The translations under genes were made by a program, and so were the position numbers. A stretch of 64,000 nucleotides of DNA, taken from contig NC_056038.1 in NCBI RefSeq assembly GCF_004379255.2, positions 27,950,061 to 28,014,060 of the forward strand, read 5' to 3'. A model generated the notes under the pieces. It did no database searches and was not told where the DNA came from. It saw only the letters and a list, made by a program, of their open reading frames with translations. The DNA is from Salvia splendens (taxonomy: Eukaryota > Streptophyta > Magnoliopsida > Lamiales > Lamiaceae). Positions 11,635-23,879 of this stretch are shown one piece after another (position 1 is the first letter of the stretch; the number at the start of each line of letters is the position of its first letter).

Positions 11635-11885
11635 TGTCAAACCTACCTAAATCAAAGGAGTCAAATTGGGGAGTCATTAAAGAGTAATTGATACACAATT
11701 GATATGGAATACTTGTATTAGAATAGATTTATTCTTTACCAAAAATACTTGTATTCCTCCTTACATAAAGGAGAAGAACGAATGTATGAGACACAAAAAA
11801 AAAACAGAAATCCAATACAAGTTCTCTTCTCCCAAAACGCTCCAATATGCGTAGTTCTTCCCATCCTCTCGATTACCATCGTTAA
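11635..11885 (+). repeat. 5' LTR of element E
   Basis: 251 bp, short LTR typical of some Copia lineages. It lacks a 10-bp segment (GATTAGGGAG region) found in the 3' copy and otherwise shows two or three differences. Confidence 0.9.
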
Positions 11886-11887
11886 GA

Positions 11888-11900
11888 TGGTATCAGAGCA
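11888..11900 (+). promoter_or_regulatory. Primer-binding site of element E
   Basis: TGGTATCAGAGCA two bases after the LTR is the classic Copia site complementary to the 3' end of initiator methionine tRNA. Confidence 0.9.
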
Positions 11901-11992
11901 GGTTTACGTGGGATTGAGACTCAGAAAAATTTCATCACCGTCTCAAATACCTTTCCCGACCCGTTGAAGCCTGCAAAACACAACAAAAAACG

Positions 11993-12780
11993 ATGTCAGA
12001 TTCCGGATCTGATGATCCACCAAAATCCAACCAACCAATAACTCTTTCAGCCGAACAATTTGCTGAATTCATGAAACTAAGCATGTCTCAGAAAACACAA
12101 ATTCCACAGTCTTCATCCATTGAATCCCTAGGCGAAATCCGTCTGGCAGAAAAGCTCAATGGAGATAACTACCCCCTGTGGGTGAAGTTAATGAGAAGAG
12201 GAATTCGGGGGAAGGGTCTGTCCTCTCACATAGACGGAGTTACAGACCCCCCATCCTCAACAGATCCAAACTATAGTCGGTGGCAACAGCGGGACGATTG
12301 TTGCTTCAACTGGATTATAAGCAACATGGACACCAGCCTCATAAACGAGGTCACCCAATGCGAAACAGCATTCGACTTGTGGGATAGTCTCGCCACAACG
12401 TATGGGAGCGGCGCCGATCAATTCCAGATATCCAACCTGCACAGACAAGCGTATAGCATCAAACAAGGAGATCTAACCCTAGAAAACCTATGGCAAAAGC
12501 TTCAGGATCTCTGGATATCCATCGACACTAGAGACCCGAATCCAATGGATTCCCCAGCAAGTATCGAGAAATATAACCAGTATATACAGAGGCAACGGTT
12601 GTACCAGTTCATCTGGGCTCTGGATGACAACAAATACAGCAAAGTCAAGAGGGATATCCTCAATATGGATCCAATTCCGTCAGCAAGAAAGGCCTATGTC
12701 CTAGTGAGACGAGAATCCGTAAACGAGAAACTCCTCACCCCGGACACCGGCATCGGAATCTGTCTTGCAGTCTACGACCG
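11993..12780 (+). pseudogene. Element E gag, N-terminal part
   Basis: ATG at 11993 opens a 262-residue stretch with a Copia Gag core: SLGEIRLAEKLNGDNYPLW near residue 50, then FNWIISNMDTSLINEV and AFDLWDSLATTYG. It is cut at 12780 by the left LTR of element D. The frame shown after 12780 reads into D's LTR and is not E sequence. The C-terminal part resumes at 39525. Confidence 0.9.
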
Positions 12781-14737
12781 TGATGGTGCAGGTTCACGGT
12801 GTCGTGTTAAGCATGGATGTATCCTACTGATCAGGATAGAAACCCCGGCTCAGCCTGAACCTGGTATCAAAGAAATTCCTCAACCCACTTCTACTGGTTA
12901 GTATAGTGGAGGTAAGGGTCGAATCCCACAGAGATGGATGTGCTTTGGGTAATTGTGGTGATAGTCTGGAGGGGGGTTGGTTAGCTACCACGCTTGGGTT
13001 GAGATTCTACCTAGACAGAAATTAAAGGTGGTACTCTACTGACTAGGTGGTGTGAAAGTGAACGACATGTGGCTGTGTACGTGAGAGTGGGGGACAAGGT
13101 GTTTCAAGGACATGTGGAAAGTGCTCGGTTACTATAAAAGGCTAAACGGAATATCAGAGAAAAAGTGGTGGTTGGGTGGCTACACTGTCAGATCTGTAGG
13201 GTACTAGCAGAAAAGTAAATGACAAAAGCAAAAAGTAACTAAAAAGCAAAAGTGGTCCCAAACTTGGATGTGGATGTTGTCTTCTTCAACAAGCATGAAC
13301 AAAATCAACAGACTCAGATTCCATAGATGAAATTACAGATTAACAACTCCACAATTCAGATCCATAAATTAACTCACTAAAGTTCAAAAATTAAATGAGC
13401 GAAATCAAGAACTACACATACTGGACGACATGCAAGGTGGCAGAATCACGTAAACTCAGATTTCGCACTTAATCGCTTCAGGAATTTAAATCTAAACAGC
13501 AACTCAACTAAACATCTCAGATCAAGCAACTCCAAATGAAATCATACTTTCAACACTTGGAAATTACCGCTACAACTAGATCTAAGCTACCTAGGCAGAA
13601 TGAAACAGATTCACACAGAAAGAGATGCATAAAAATGACTTCATTTCATTAAAACGTTTGGATCTAAACGAAACACTTCAAAATGCTAACAAGTATCGAA
13701 ATTGCGACAGATCCAACGTAAGGAAACAAGTAAGATTTACTACGAAAGCGAGTAAAGATTGTTTTGCCACTCCGGGCGATGAAATTACAGATTAACAACT
13801 CCACAATTCAGATCCATAAATTAACTCACTAAAGTTCAAAAATTAAATGAGCGAAATCAAGAACTACACATACTGGACGACATGCAAGGTGGCAGAATCA
13901 CGTAAACTCAGATTTCGCACTTAATCGCTTCAGGAATTTAAATCTAAACAGCAACTCAACTAAACATCTCAGATCAAGCAACTCCAAATGAAATCATACT
14001 TTCAACACTTGGAAATTACCGCTACAACTAGATCTAAGCTACCTAGGCAGAATGAAACAGATTCACACAGAAAGAGATGCATAAAAATGACTTCATTTCA
14101 TTAAAACGTTTGGATCTAAACGAAACACTTCAAAATGCTAACAAGTATCGAAATTGCGACAGATCCAACGTAAGGAAACAAGTAAGATTTACTACGAAAG
14201 CGAGTAAAGATTGTTTTGCCACTCCGGGCGATGAAACTGCTACGACTACGAAATGAACTGGCTGGAACGATGGAAGGCGAATCTCCGGCGGACTGATGGA
14301 ACTTCAGGTGACCATGGCTGTGGCGAGGAATGAGAAGATGTAGGACAATGCTGTAGGAACTGATCTACCGAGAGAGAATACTTTAACTAAATGCGAATGT
14401 AGATCCCCCTCCTCCATTTTTTATTCTCTCCAAGTGGCTTCCTTTTACAGGAAGGCCTGCCCTTGATTTTTAGGGTAGACTCTCTTCGTGAAATGACTAT
14501 TTTGCCCTTGTTTGTGGTTGATCCTTCCCAGCAATCCTTCTTCTCCATCTGGAGCCTTTTTTGGCATGCATCCTGGTCAGTATTGCACCCTTCTGGCGTT
14601 CTTTCACCTGAGTTATCCGACTCCTTTCGTACTGACTGGTACCCTTTTCCTGCACACTTTAGCAACTATTTTGCAGATATAATCCAATTACGCACGTTAT
14701 ACTGACCAGTAACCAAGGCCTAGAATGCGACTTATCA
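12781..14737 (-). repeat. 3' LTR of element D (enlarged)
   Basis: 1957 bp against 1498 bp for its partner; the excess is an internal tandem duplication at 13326-14229. Outside that, I count about 35 differences by eye over roughly 1490 aligned bases. Confidence 0.9.
13326..14229. repeat. 452-bp tandem duplication inside the D 3' LTR
   Basis: 13326-13777 and 13778-14229 look identical. The partner LTR (38022-39519) has a single copy. GATGAAA occurs at the start of each unit and again just after the second, so the duplication joins at a 7-bp microhomology already present in the ancestral LTR. Confidence 0.9.
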
Positions 14738-15938
14738 AACTGCTCACACTTACCACATGCTTGTCCTCAAGCGTGAAGAACAAACAAAAGGAAATAAGTC
14801 GAATTCTAGCTTGGTTACACCCCTGACCGACTCTATTCTAAACTAGACTCTAAACTCTGACGCAAAGATAAACACATAAACGACGGACAAACACATATAA
14901 ACAGACACACAAGCATTTAAACATATTGATCGGGCTATATTTTCAACCATCCTTCCCCTTGGGATCAGGTGCAATCCGGCCTTAGACAGCCTTGAACTTC
15001 TGCCGCCCCCTTTTCCTTCCCAGTCAGTATATCTGCTCGTCAAGATCACCCAAACTCTCGGCCAAACACCAGATTCGCTCAGTCACTCATTCCTCACCGG
15101 GGATGTTAGGACTGTCTTCTCTCAAAATGCTGAACCACAGATGCTTCGGACTCAGATCTCACGTGCGGCTCCTGAAGGGCTTTAAGGCTTGTAATGGGGC
15201 TATTGATTTGTAGTGTTTGGGGTGGATGTTCCTAAGGCTCTATGGTTCAAAAACTACTACTTTATTTTTATGTGGGGGAACTGTGTGCATTTGGGCTCTT
15301 GGCTGTTGCTTCTTTTCGGCTGGACGTTTCCTGATATTGGACTCCAACTGGTCAGTAGCTTCTTTGTGGCTTCGCCACCCTTATTCATTCTTCCTCCTTT
15401 CCGTGGTCAAGTGTTTTCGACCATTTTCTTCAACATATTTTTATGTGGCTTCACCACCCTTATTCCTTCTTATTTTTTTTGGACCTGAGATTTTTTCCTG
15501 GTCAATTTTCTCCTTGCCCCTCGACTTCTTTCTCCAGTTGGTTTTCCCTGTATGTCCTCCTGGCCAGTCGCCTTCTTGCCTTATGCCTCGCACACACACA
15601 GTCCCAGTGGCTAGTGGGTTATATCTGAGTATAGATTTGGCTAGAAAGAGGGGTTCTAAGGTATGGTTTTTTTTTGCATAAGGGGGGGAGGGGGGTTCCT
15701 ACTGCCTTCAGGACTTGCTACACGTGGTCACCTTACCCTAGGCATCATGTGGCAGCCACTCTTTTCTTTTCTAAATTGGTGGAAAGTGGTTCCATTTAGG
15801 CTTATAACTCACCATATAAGAGGGCTTTTGTATCTGGCTCTAAGGATGGGTTTTTCTCTCATACTTGCATCATCCATACTGACTAGGAGATACTAAAGGG
15901 GGTGGTTTCCATTGTCCAGCGTGCCTTATACTCCTGTC
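14738..15938 (-). other. Element D 3' noncoding region
   Basis: About 1.2 kb between the integrase stop and the 3' LTR. It ends next to the LTR with a minus-strand GGACAAGCATGTGGTAAGTG stretch, as seen in related plant Gypsy elements in place of a clean purine tract. Plus-strand frames here are chance. Confidence 0.6.
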
Positions 15939-16164
15939 CTACCTCGAAGGGTTGACAGTTTTTTTCAGAATGCTCTTTATCTCTCGGTTAGAGATCTCCG
16001 CTTGACCGTTCGCTTGTGGGTGGTAGGGGCTAGATAATCTGTGGTGAACACCATACTTCTTCATCAAGGCTTCGATAGTGCGGTTATAGAAATGGGTTCC
16101 CTGATCGGATATGATGGTACTCCGAACCGACTGAAAATATTGCTCGTGAGGAACTTGGCCACCT
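15939..16164 (-). pseudogene. Element D integrase, C-terminal remnant
   Basis: The minus strand encodes SDQGTHFYNRTIEALMKKYG and SPYHPQANGQAEISNREIK, the second Asp and the Glu of the integrase D,D(35)E core, ending at TAG 15941-15939. One frameshift is present near 16120. The upstream half of the domain lies at 34036-34711 across element A, and the join falls between AKVK and KFLTSNIF. Confidence 0.85.
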
Positions 16165-16169
16165 CTTTC

Positions 16170-17636
16170 TGTTAGGGTTTTGTATACTAGAAATCACCTT
16201 TCGAGTGATTGGATACTGTAAAACTCTAATGGTTATTTTCCAATAAATGCAACAGATTATTTTTGTCATAATGTTGTTATGTTTTACATTTAATGGTTGT
16301 TTATTGCATATTTAAATGTATGAGCAAACGTAACAAGGTCTAAGTCTTTGTTTTAGTAGACCGGTTGTGGGCGTCGTCCAATTTAAGGTAACACGGTCAG
16401 TTCTAAACAAAGAAAAATAAGAATTTCACAACCTAGATAGGCCTAGACTACCTATCGCGAAAGGTTGCAATGTCAGTCCGATTATTTCTAAACCTTATTG
16501 AAATAAGATGACGTTGGTGTGGTATAGCACTGAATGGATCTAACAACAAGACGAGTCTTTATGCTATCTACTGAAAGACGAGGTCTTGATAATTAATTTC
16601 CTAATCAATGTACGTTAGCATTGAGCATACGATATTAAGTATCCACTACTTTGACTTACCAAAGGTGCGGGTTTTTCGTAACCCAACGATCCAGGTATAT
16701 TGGGTAGTGGTGATCATTATCTAGAGGTACTAGGATTGCTATTATGTTGAAACGTGCGCGAGGAGAGTCTCGTTTGATAACATCCACAAGAGGAGCTCGA
16801 AACGAGATTTTATTATTCGGAACCTAGCTAGTTGGAGTTTGATTACTCTATGAATAATAAATAAGAGTTTCTTGCTAAGTCCACTCTTGGAATTCGAAAT
16901 ATGTTAATTAATTAAGTCTATAGCAGACATTAATTAATTAATGGATGTTTCCATCTTAAGCGCGGGAAATAAATCAAATACAATTAAAGGAAACCCGGAA
17001 TACTTGTAATTTCGGATTTGGAAGGCAGTGCAATATTACTTCTGTAGTGGCTGCTTGTAATATTCCAATATAAGCTTATATTAAATTGTGGGTTCAATTT
17101 AATTAGTAAAAAGCTAATTGGGTGAGGCCTGTTCCAGATTCTTCCTTAGATCCCTGACTGGGCCCAATATGTGACTTATATAAATAGGAGAATAAAGGAG
17201 ACAGAAAATACAACAATTTATTCATAAAATTTTCGTCCCCCTCCTTTAAGAGAATTTTCGAAAATTGTGCTCTCCTCCGTGAGCTGAGTTCTGTCTTCCA
17301 TTATTTGAGTCCTAGTACGTTGGTGAGATTTGCCCACACAAATATCAGCGTATAGTCCGGGACACCAGTCAGAAGATCCGAGGTCTTGTATTGAAGATCT
17401 TCACGTGGAGACGGAGCAAGCCATCATCGATTCTTGATTGAATCAACGAGGTAAATTGGCTAATTCCGTAGTAAGCATGTTTTAGGAATTTAATGTGCTA
17501 AAGCATGTTTTAATTCAAGTTATGAGCATGATACATGTGATAATTACGCGAATAGATTTTGTCTAAATAATCTGCTAAATAGATCAAATTCATGTGATCC
17601 GTTTTGTCACGCACGCTTCCGCTGCCAGCCCCTTTA
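16170..17636 (+). repeat. 5' LTR of element A
   Basis: 1467 bp from TGTTAGGG to CCCCTTTA. It shares much sequence with the LTRs of element B and with 1-1139, so A and B belong to related families. Confidence 0.92.
17178..17187 (+). promoter_or_regulatory. TATA box in the A 5' LTR
   Basis: TATATAAATA followed by GGAGAATAAAGGAGACAG. The same block lies at the equivalent position in every LTR of this group (for example 21133-21140 and 28440-28447), marking the probable U3/R border. Confidence 0.7.
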
Positions 17637-17638
17637 GT

Positions 17639-17652
17639 TGGTATCAGAGCCA
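17639..17652 (+). promoter_or_regulatory. Primer-binding site of element A
   Basis: TGGTATCAGAGCCA, complementary to initiator methionine tRNA, two bases after the 5' LTR. Confidence 0.9.
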
Positions 17653-17801
17653 GTCTTTGGCTCTGATTATTTGGATTTAAATTTCGCGAAATTCATGTAT
17701 GCATGTATTATTTGATTGCGAAGCATGTTCTTGGTGTTTTGTTTAATTTATTATGCATGGTGAACTCAAGAACTATCGAATCAAGAACTTGAATTACTCG
17801 A

Positions 17802-18430
17802 TTGTACGAGACGTGCGATCGAGATAGGGATGTCGAGACAGTGGGTGCCGGGGAGCCGGGATCACGGGGCGACGCGCAGGCGAGCAAGGGCTCGCGCGCG
17901 CCGCCGGCCGAGACCGCTAGCCCCAGACGCACCTGCGTCGAGAGCGACATGGTGGCTGGCGTGGTGTGGTGGCTCGTAACTGAACCACCGAGACACTGGG
18001 CGCCGGGAGCCGCAACCCTAGGCGGAAGGCCGAGAGCGGGCGCACCTCCGTGTGCGCCGCTGGCTGAGAAGCTCGCGCCGCCGGATGGCTTGGTTGTCTG
18101 AGACAGGCGCCGAGACACTGGCCGAGAGTGGGCGCGCCACCGTGCGCGCCGCTGGCCGAGAGATGTCGGCACCCGACGAGCCGAGAAGCCGCGACGGATG
18201 CGCGCCGCTGGCCGAGAGATGTCGGCACCGGACGGGCCGAGAAGCCGCGACAGATGCTCGCCGCTGGCCGAGAGGGGCTGCGCCTCCGCGCACGTCCTGG
18301 CCCTGACGCTGGCGAACCGCGACGACCCGCTGGCCGAGACGATGGCGTGCCACCTGCGCGCCTGTGGCCGAGACGCCATGTGCGTCGTGATCCAACGACG
18401 AACTCGTCGGATTTTCGTCATTCATCGTTC
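17802..18430 (+). other. CpG-rich leader block of element A
   Basis: A 630-bp GC- and CpG-rich island between the primer site and gag, in otherwise AT-rich DNA. It contains near-tandem units of about 56 bp around 18150-18270 built on GCTGGCCGAGAG and GCCGAGAAGCCGCGAC. Several long overlapping frames are open on both strands, which is expected from the composition. No domain was recognised. Element B has a different GC-rich block in the same position. Confidence 0.6.
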
Positions 18431-18449
18431 GTGCGAACCTCGTACGATG

Positions 18450-19110
18450 AGATAACGATGAAGAATTATTTTAATGATTATTTAATTATTTTATTAAAAG
18501 ATATCATTAAAATATTATTATTTAATGGAAATAAAATCTTTTTGGAAGATTTATCTAGATTTTAGGAATATTTTGATTATTATCTATATCTATGGAATTA
18601 AATAATATTATTTTATTCCTAGAAGATATGAATGAGAATAATTTAATAGTTTCCTAATATTTTATCTAGATTTAAGGAATATCTTATTATTTTCTATATC
18701 TATGGAAATAAATAATATTATTTTGATTCCTAGATGATATAGATAAGAATAATGTAATAGTTTCCTAATGTTTATATATCTAAGATCCTAATAAGGATAG
18801 ATATGTATCAATACGTTAAATAATATAATATCTCTTCCTAATCTTGAACATGGAAATAATTTGAATTTAATTTTTCATGTCTTATTAAGAATTAAGTAAT
18901 TTAATTATTTTAGATATATCTTATAGTCGACATGAATAAGAATTAAATTCTAGAACAATAATTCCTAATGAAAGATACCAATTAATAAAAGATTTAATTA
19001 TCAGGCAGATTAAATACCAAAAGAATTTAATTAAGCCTTTAACTGCCTCAAGGCTAAGGATAATTAAAGAAAAATCATAACCCAAATATCTAAGCTATAA
19101 TTATGAACTC
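18450..19110 (+). other. AT-rich leader segment of element A
   Basis: Sharp switch to very AT-rich DNA with repeated words such as TTATCTAGATTTTAGGAATA. No coding potential. B has an equivalent AT-rich block at 22500-23640. Confidence 0.6.
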
Positions 19111-19164
19111 AACGTTTGTATATGGTCTCCATCAATTGGTCTGCAATTCATGAAGCCTTTTTCT

Positions 19165-19314
19165 AATATTATCGCCACCTGCTCTGTGGGGACAATAATC
19201 CTAAGAAAATAGCAAGTTCATGAGGGCGGACTTCTCAAATATAAATAGTATGAACTAGAATGTAGTTTCGAATATTATCGCCACCTGCTCTGTGGGGACA
19301 ATAATCCTAAGAAA
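19165..19314 (+). repeat. Duplicated 44-bp leader motif in element A
   Basis: Two copies (19165-19208 and 19271-19314) containing ATTATCGCCACCTGCTCTG and GGGGACAATAATCCTAAG. Element B has both copies at 23731-23774 and 23836-23879. The flanks (about 19110-19560 against 23680-24130) are also well kept between A and B, unlike their coding regions. Confidence 0.85.
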
Positions 19315-19672
19315 CTGCGAGATTCAGAAGTTCACACAGAATTTATGAGATAGCTTGATCTTGTTAGCAGCACATAAGCATTGTTATGGGAGTGTGTTGT
19401 AGAAATGAGACTCTGTAATGCTAAAGAGATGGTCTTGCTTAGGCAACATTAGGCGGCCATGCCACTCTGTGGTCTCTGGACTATTCGTCGGTGTTGTGAC
19501 CAGTAAAATTGTAAGATTTTAATGCGTATTGACTTCCTCTGGAGGGTACAAAATTTTAATTTTACAGTTGTAAGATTTTGAAAAGTTTTATGGTTAATCT
19601 AATCAAACTTCTTACATAAGTTTATGACAATAGTAAAATACTTTGTTTTGCAGTGCAAATCAAATCGTCAAT

Positions 19673-20069
19673 ATGTCATTCAATCCTCTTTCCGCAATTC
19701 TCAAAGAAAATAAACTCGAGGGCCAAAATTACATAGAATGGAAACAAAATTTGGACATCGTTCTCACAGCCGATGAGTACATCTTTGTGCTCACCACCCC
19801 GCGACCTCCAGTGCCGGCGGCTACCGCTGCGGCAGGAGTCAGAGATGCACACAGACGGTGGCATAAGGCGAATGAGATGGCTAAGTGCTACATGTTGGCA
19901 TCTATGTCTTCAGTACTCAAGCATCAGCATTCAGCCATGGAAACAGCCGCCGAGATCATGCAGAATCTCAAAAATCTTTTTAGTACTCAGAATCGAACGG
20001 CTAAGTCTCAAGCCTTTCGGAGTATCATGTCGAAGACAATGAAGGAAGGCTCGTCTGTGAGGGACCATG
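19673..20069 (+). pseudogene. Element A gag, N-terminal part
   Basis: ATG at 19673 opens MSFNPLSAILKENKLEGQNY, a Copia Gag start. The frame runs to RDHV, where element B is inserted (TSD CCATG at 20065-20069). It resumes in the same frame after 28935. An earlier in-frame non-ATG extension to 19643 is not needed. Confidence 0.9.
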
Positions 20070-21623
20070 TGTTAGGTTTAGTATACTGAAAAGCATGTTT
20101 CGAGCGAGTTCGCACGAATAGAATCTTGCTTGTGTACGAAAAAACTGTACAATTCACTTTTGACCCGATTCAGTATCATTCGAGCAGTTTGCACGAATAG
20201 AATCAATATATTATTACATTGTGTTTGCTTGTGCGTTTATAAGATGTTTAATAAACATTTAAATGCATAAGAAGTAAACAAAGCCTAAGTCTTTTGCTTA
20301 GTAGACTGGTTGTGGGCGTCGTCCACTTTAAGGTAACTACAGTCGGTTCTATGCAATGCTTTGCAAAAGAAAAAGAAGAATTTCACAACCTAGATAGGCT
20401 TTGGCTACCTATCGTGAAAGGTTGCAATGTCAGTCCGATTATTTCTAAGCCTTATTGAAATAAGATGACGTTGGTGTGGTATAGCACTGAATGGATCTAA
20501 CAACAAGACGAGTCTTTATGCTATCTACTGAAAGACGAGGTCTTGATAATTAATTTCTTAATCTACATACATTAGCATTGAGCATACGGCATTGAGTATC
20601 TACTACTTTGACTTACCAAATGTGCGGGTTTTTCGTCACCCAACGATCCAGGTATATTGGGTAGTGGTGATCATTATCTAGTGGTGCTAGGATTGCTATT
20701 ATGTTGAATCGTGCGTGAGGTGAGTCTCGTTTGATAATGTCCTCAAGAGGAGCTTGAACAAGGTTTTATTATTCGGAAACTGGCCAGTTGGAGTTTTATT
20801 ACTCTATGAATAATAAATAAGTGTTTCTTGCTAAGTCTACTCTTGGAATTAATAAGATATTAATTAATTAAGTCCATAGCAGACTTTAATTAATTAATGG
20901 GTATTTATATCTTAAGCGCGGGAAATAAATAATAAACAAAATGGAAACCCGGAATACTTATAATTTCGGATTTGGATGGGGAGTTCAATATTACTTCTGT
21001 AGTGGCTGCTCGTAATATTCCAATATAAGCTTGTATTAAATTGTGGGTTCAATTTAATTAGTAAAAAGCTAATTGGGGGAGCCCATATCTAAAACCTTCC
21101 ATAGATCCGTGACTGAGCCCAATATGAACTATTATAAATAGGAGAATAAAAGAGACAGAAAACACAATTTTTGAGAGTGAAATTTCGTTCCCCTCCTCTC
21201 TACAGTAGGGGACGAAAATTTCAATGGAATTTTCTCCTCCGTGAGATCTTCAGCTCCTCCTCCGTGAAAAAGTTCTGTCTTCTTTATTCGAGTCCTAGTG
21301 TTTCGATAAGATCAGCCCACACTGATTTCGGAATACAGTTCGGGACACCAGTCAGAAGATCCGTGGTCTAGTAATGAAGATCATCGTGGAGAAGGCGCGA
21401 GCTATCGACGATTCTTTGGAGAATCAACGAGGTAAATTGGCTAACTCCGTAGAATTCATGTTTAGGATTTATATTCTATGAGCATGAATTATTTGCCTTC
21501 TAGCATGCAATTTTGTGTTAACATGTGAATTGATTAATCCCGTAATCTGTCAAATAGATCCTACGTCTGATTTATTTGTTTGTACAAATCTTCCGCTGTG
21601 CAAGGGGCTCCAAAACCCCAACA
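20070..21623 (+). repeat. 5' LTR of element B
   Basis: 1554 bp; TATAAATAGGAG box at 21133; ends CCCCAACA. About 1% different from the 3' copy. Confidence 0.92.
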
Positions 21624-21625
21624 AT

Positions 21626-21639
21626 TGGTATCAGAGCCA
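21626..21639 (+). promoter_or_regulatory. Primer-binding site of element B
   Basis: TGGTATCAGAGCCA, intact and identical to that of element A, although the coding region is ruined. Confidence 0.9.
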
Positions 21640-21876
21640 ATTTTTGGCTCTGATTATGTGGATTAATTTCATGTTATGTGAGTTGCTTGAATGCATGTTT
21701 TGACCATTGCGTGGATGGATGAATTGCGTTGTGTTTTTCCGTGATTGTTGGAGTCGTAATATGTGGAATCTAATTCCTACTATTTGTAATCATAACATAA
21801 TAATTATGTGGTAATGATTAGTTTGACTCCAATGGTTTTGAAAACATGCATGAACGAAATTTTGTTTTCGTGAATT

Positions 21877-22500
21877 GTGAGTCAATTCGACTTCGACTCT
21901 CGAATTGAAGACACCGCAGCAGCGATGAACGGGCAGCGCCGGCGGAGCGACGTCGACGCAGCAGCGTCGGAGACGTCAAGTTGGGCGAGCTCGCGAGTCG
22001 AGTGGGAGTCCTTCGTGGGCAGTTCCCAGACTCGACAGTCGACGGAAGCAAGAGAGTTGGCGACGGACAGCAGCTCCGGCAGCAACTGCTGTATCTTCGG
22101 ACAGCAGCGCCGGACAGCAGCTGTGTCGTCGACGGACTGCACCAGCGACGCGGCAGTGTGGAAACGAGGCAGCAGCAGCACCGCGAAGGTGGCTGTGCAG
22201 CATCAGCAGTGGGGATCGGGCAGCGGCGGGTGCGACGACGCAGCGACAACAGCGTTGGTATCCCGCAGTGCAGTGCCAGCAATCCGACGATGACGCGCTC
22301 CAGCAGCCGAGGACGGCGGTCTGCCAGGAGCGGCGCCGGCGGCTACGGAGAGTAGCAGCTGTGATTCGAGTGGGAGCCCTTCGCGGGCAGTTTCCCGGAC
22401 TCGAGTACGACGACGCAAGATTAGGGTTTACCCTATGCGCGACGCTCGCGCGGGTCCCACCCGCGCGACGTCGCATCTCCTCGATTCCGTGACTTCGCTT
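21877..22500 (+). other. GC-rich leader block of element B
   Basis: GC- and CpG-rich, with many GACAGCAGC/GCAGCAGC words and long chance frames on both strands. It occupies the place of the A block (17802-18430) but I see no clear sequence similarity, so the two may be independently acquired modules. No protein family recognised. Confidence 0.55.
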
Positions 22501-23660
22501 TCCAATTTTGATTAGGGTTTCCAAATCCTTGGATTCAATTTTGGAAATAATTCAAGATTAATATGGAAATAAGATTTGAATATATCTTTTGAGGATTTTA
22601 TATATTATATGAGATTTGATTATGAATCAAATCTTGGATTAGTTAGATTCTTTTCTTATTTAATGGATTTATATGGATTTTATTTCTAGATTAATCCTAG
22701 TTATATTTGGAAAATAATAATCTAATTTTTATCTATATCCTATGGATTTATATGGATTTAATCCTAGACAAATCCTAGTTGGATTTAGATAATGATAATA
22801 TTATTTTATTCTTATCCTATGAATTTATATGAATTTATTCATAGATAAATTCTAGTTGGATTTGGATAGTGATAATATAATATTTTATTCTTACCTTATA
22901 GATTTATGAGGATTTGTTCCTAGATAAATCTTAGATAGATTTGAATAATTATAATATAATATTATCTAATTCTATGGATTTATATGGATTTACTCCAAGA
23001 ATAAATCCTAGATGGATTAGGATTAATATTAATATTAATTTATTTTATCCTATAGATTTGAATAGATTTAATTCTATTATGACAAATTTTAGATGGATTA
23101 AAATAAGCATTAATCCAAGTTATCCTTATCTTTTGGATTTATATCCTAGATAGATTAGGATAAATATAATATATAAGAAAATCCTTATTTAATTGGATTA
23201 GATAAACTTATTTATCTAAGAAATGCTAAGTAATGTATGATATATTCTAGATATCTATTCTAAATAGAATTAAGATTTGTATAAATCTTGGTTGGTTGAA
23301 TTTTATTTATCGTATGGATTATGATAGAATTGTTTCTGTCTAGTAATATCCTAGAAAGATTTAAATAATGATAATCCTAGATCAACGTTATCTTGAATTG
23401 AAGGATTTGATTTTATCGAAATAAAATCTAGAATGATCCTAAATGGATTTAGATAGTTAACACTATCTTGATAAATCCTAAATGAATTTGGATAATTAAT
23501 ATCCAAGATAAACATTAAATAATTGTCATTAATTATCCAGTGTGTTTAAATGTCATGCATTAAATGGATTTATCTGTTTATTTGGTGTTTATCTTTGTAA
23601 GTGGATTATCTGCTTTATCTGCTTATGTGATAATTATGCAAAAACCATATAAAATATCTA
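22501..23660 (+). repeat. AT-rich degenerate repeat block in the B leader
   Basis: Built of loosely repeated words such as TTTATATGGATTTA, ATCCTAGATGGATT and GATAAATCCTAG with irregular spacing of about 60-80 bp. Noncoding. Confidence 0.6.
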
Positions 23661-23730
23661 AGCGATAATACAACAAGCGCGTTGTATATGGTCTCCATCA
23701 ATTCGTCTGCAATTTATGAAGCTTTTTTCT

Positions 23731-23879
23731 AATATTATCGCCACCTGCTCTGTGGGGACAATAATCCTAAGAAATAGCGAGTTCATGAGGGCGGATTTCT
23801 CAAAAATAAATAGTATGAACTAGAATGTGGTTTCCAATATTATCGCCACCTGCTCTGTGGGGACAATAATCCTAAGAAA
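23731..23879 (+). repeat. Duplicated 44-bp leader motif in element B
   Basis: Copies at 23731-23774 and 23836-23879 match those of element A over the whole core (GCCACCTGCTCTGTGGGGAC). Confidence 0.85.

Noticed and set aside
15213..15681. Plus-strand aromatic-rich frames
   Set aside because: They lie antisense in the 3' noncoding region of element D and have no recognisable domain.
17639..17652. tRNA-like sequence
   Set aside because: TGGTATCAGAGCCA is a retroelement primer-binding site; there is no tRNA fold around it. The same applies at 11888, 21626 and 38001.
17708..18565. Several long overlapping Ala/Arg/Ser-rich frames on both strands
   Set aside because: Expected from the CpG-rich, stop-poor composition of the A leader block; no domain and no conserved start.
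21818..22524. Long frames on both strands in the B leader
   Set aside because: Same reason: GC-rich block with few stops, composition-driven products.
23731..23879. Repeat-spacer-repeat pattern reminiscent of a CRISPR array
   Set aside because: Only two units, in a plant retroelement leader, with no cas genes; a duplicated leader motif explains it.
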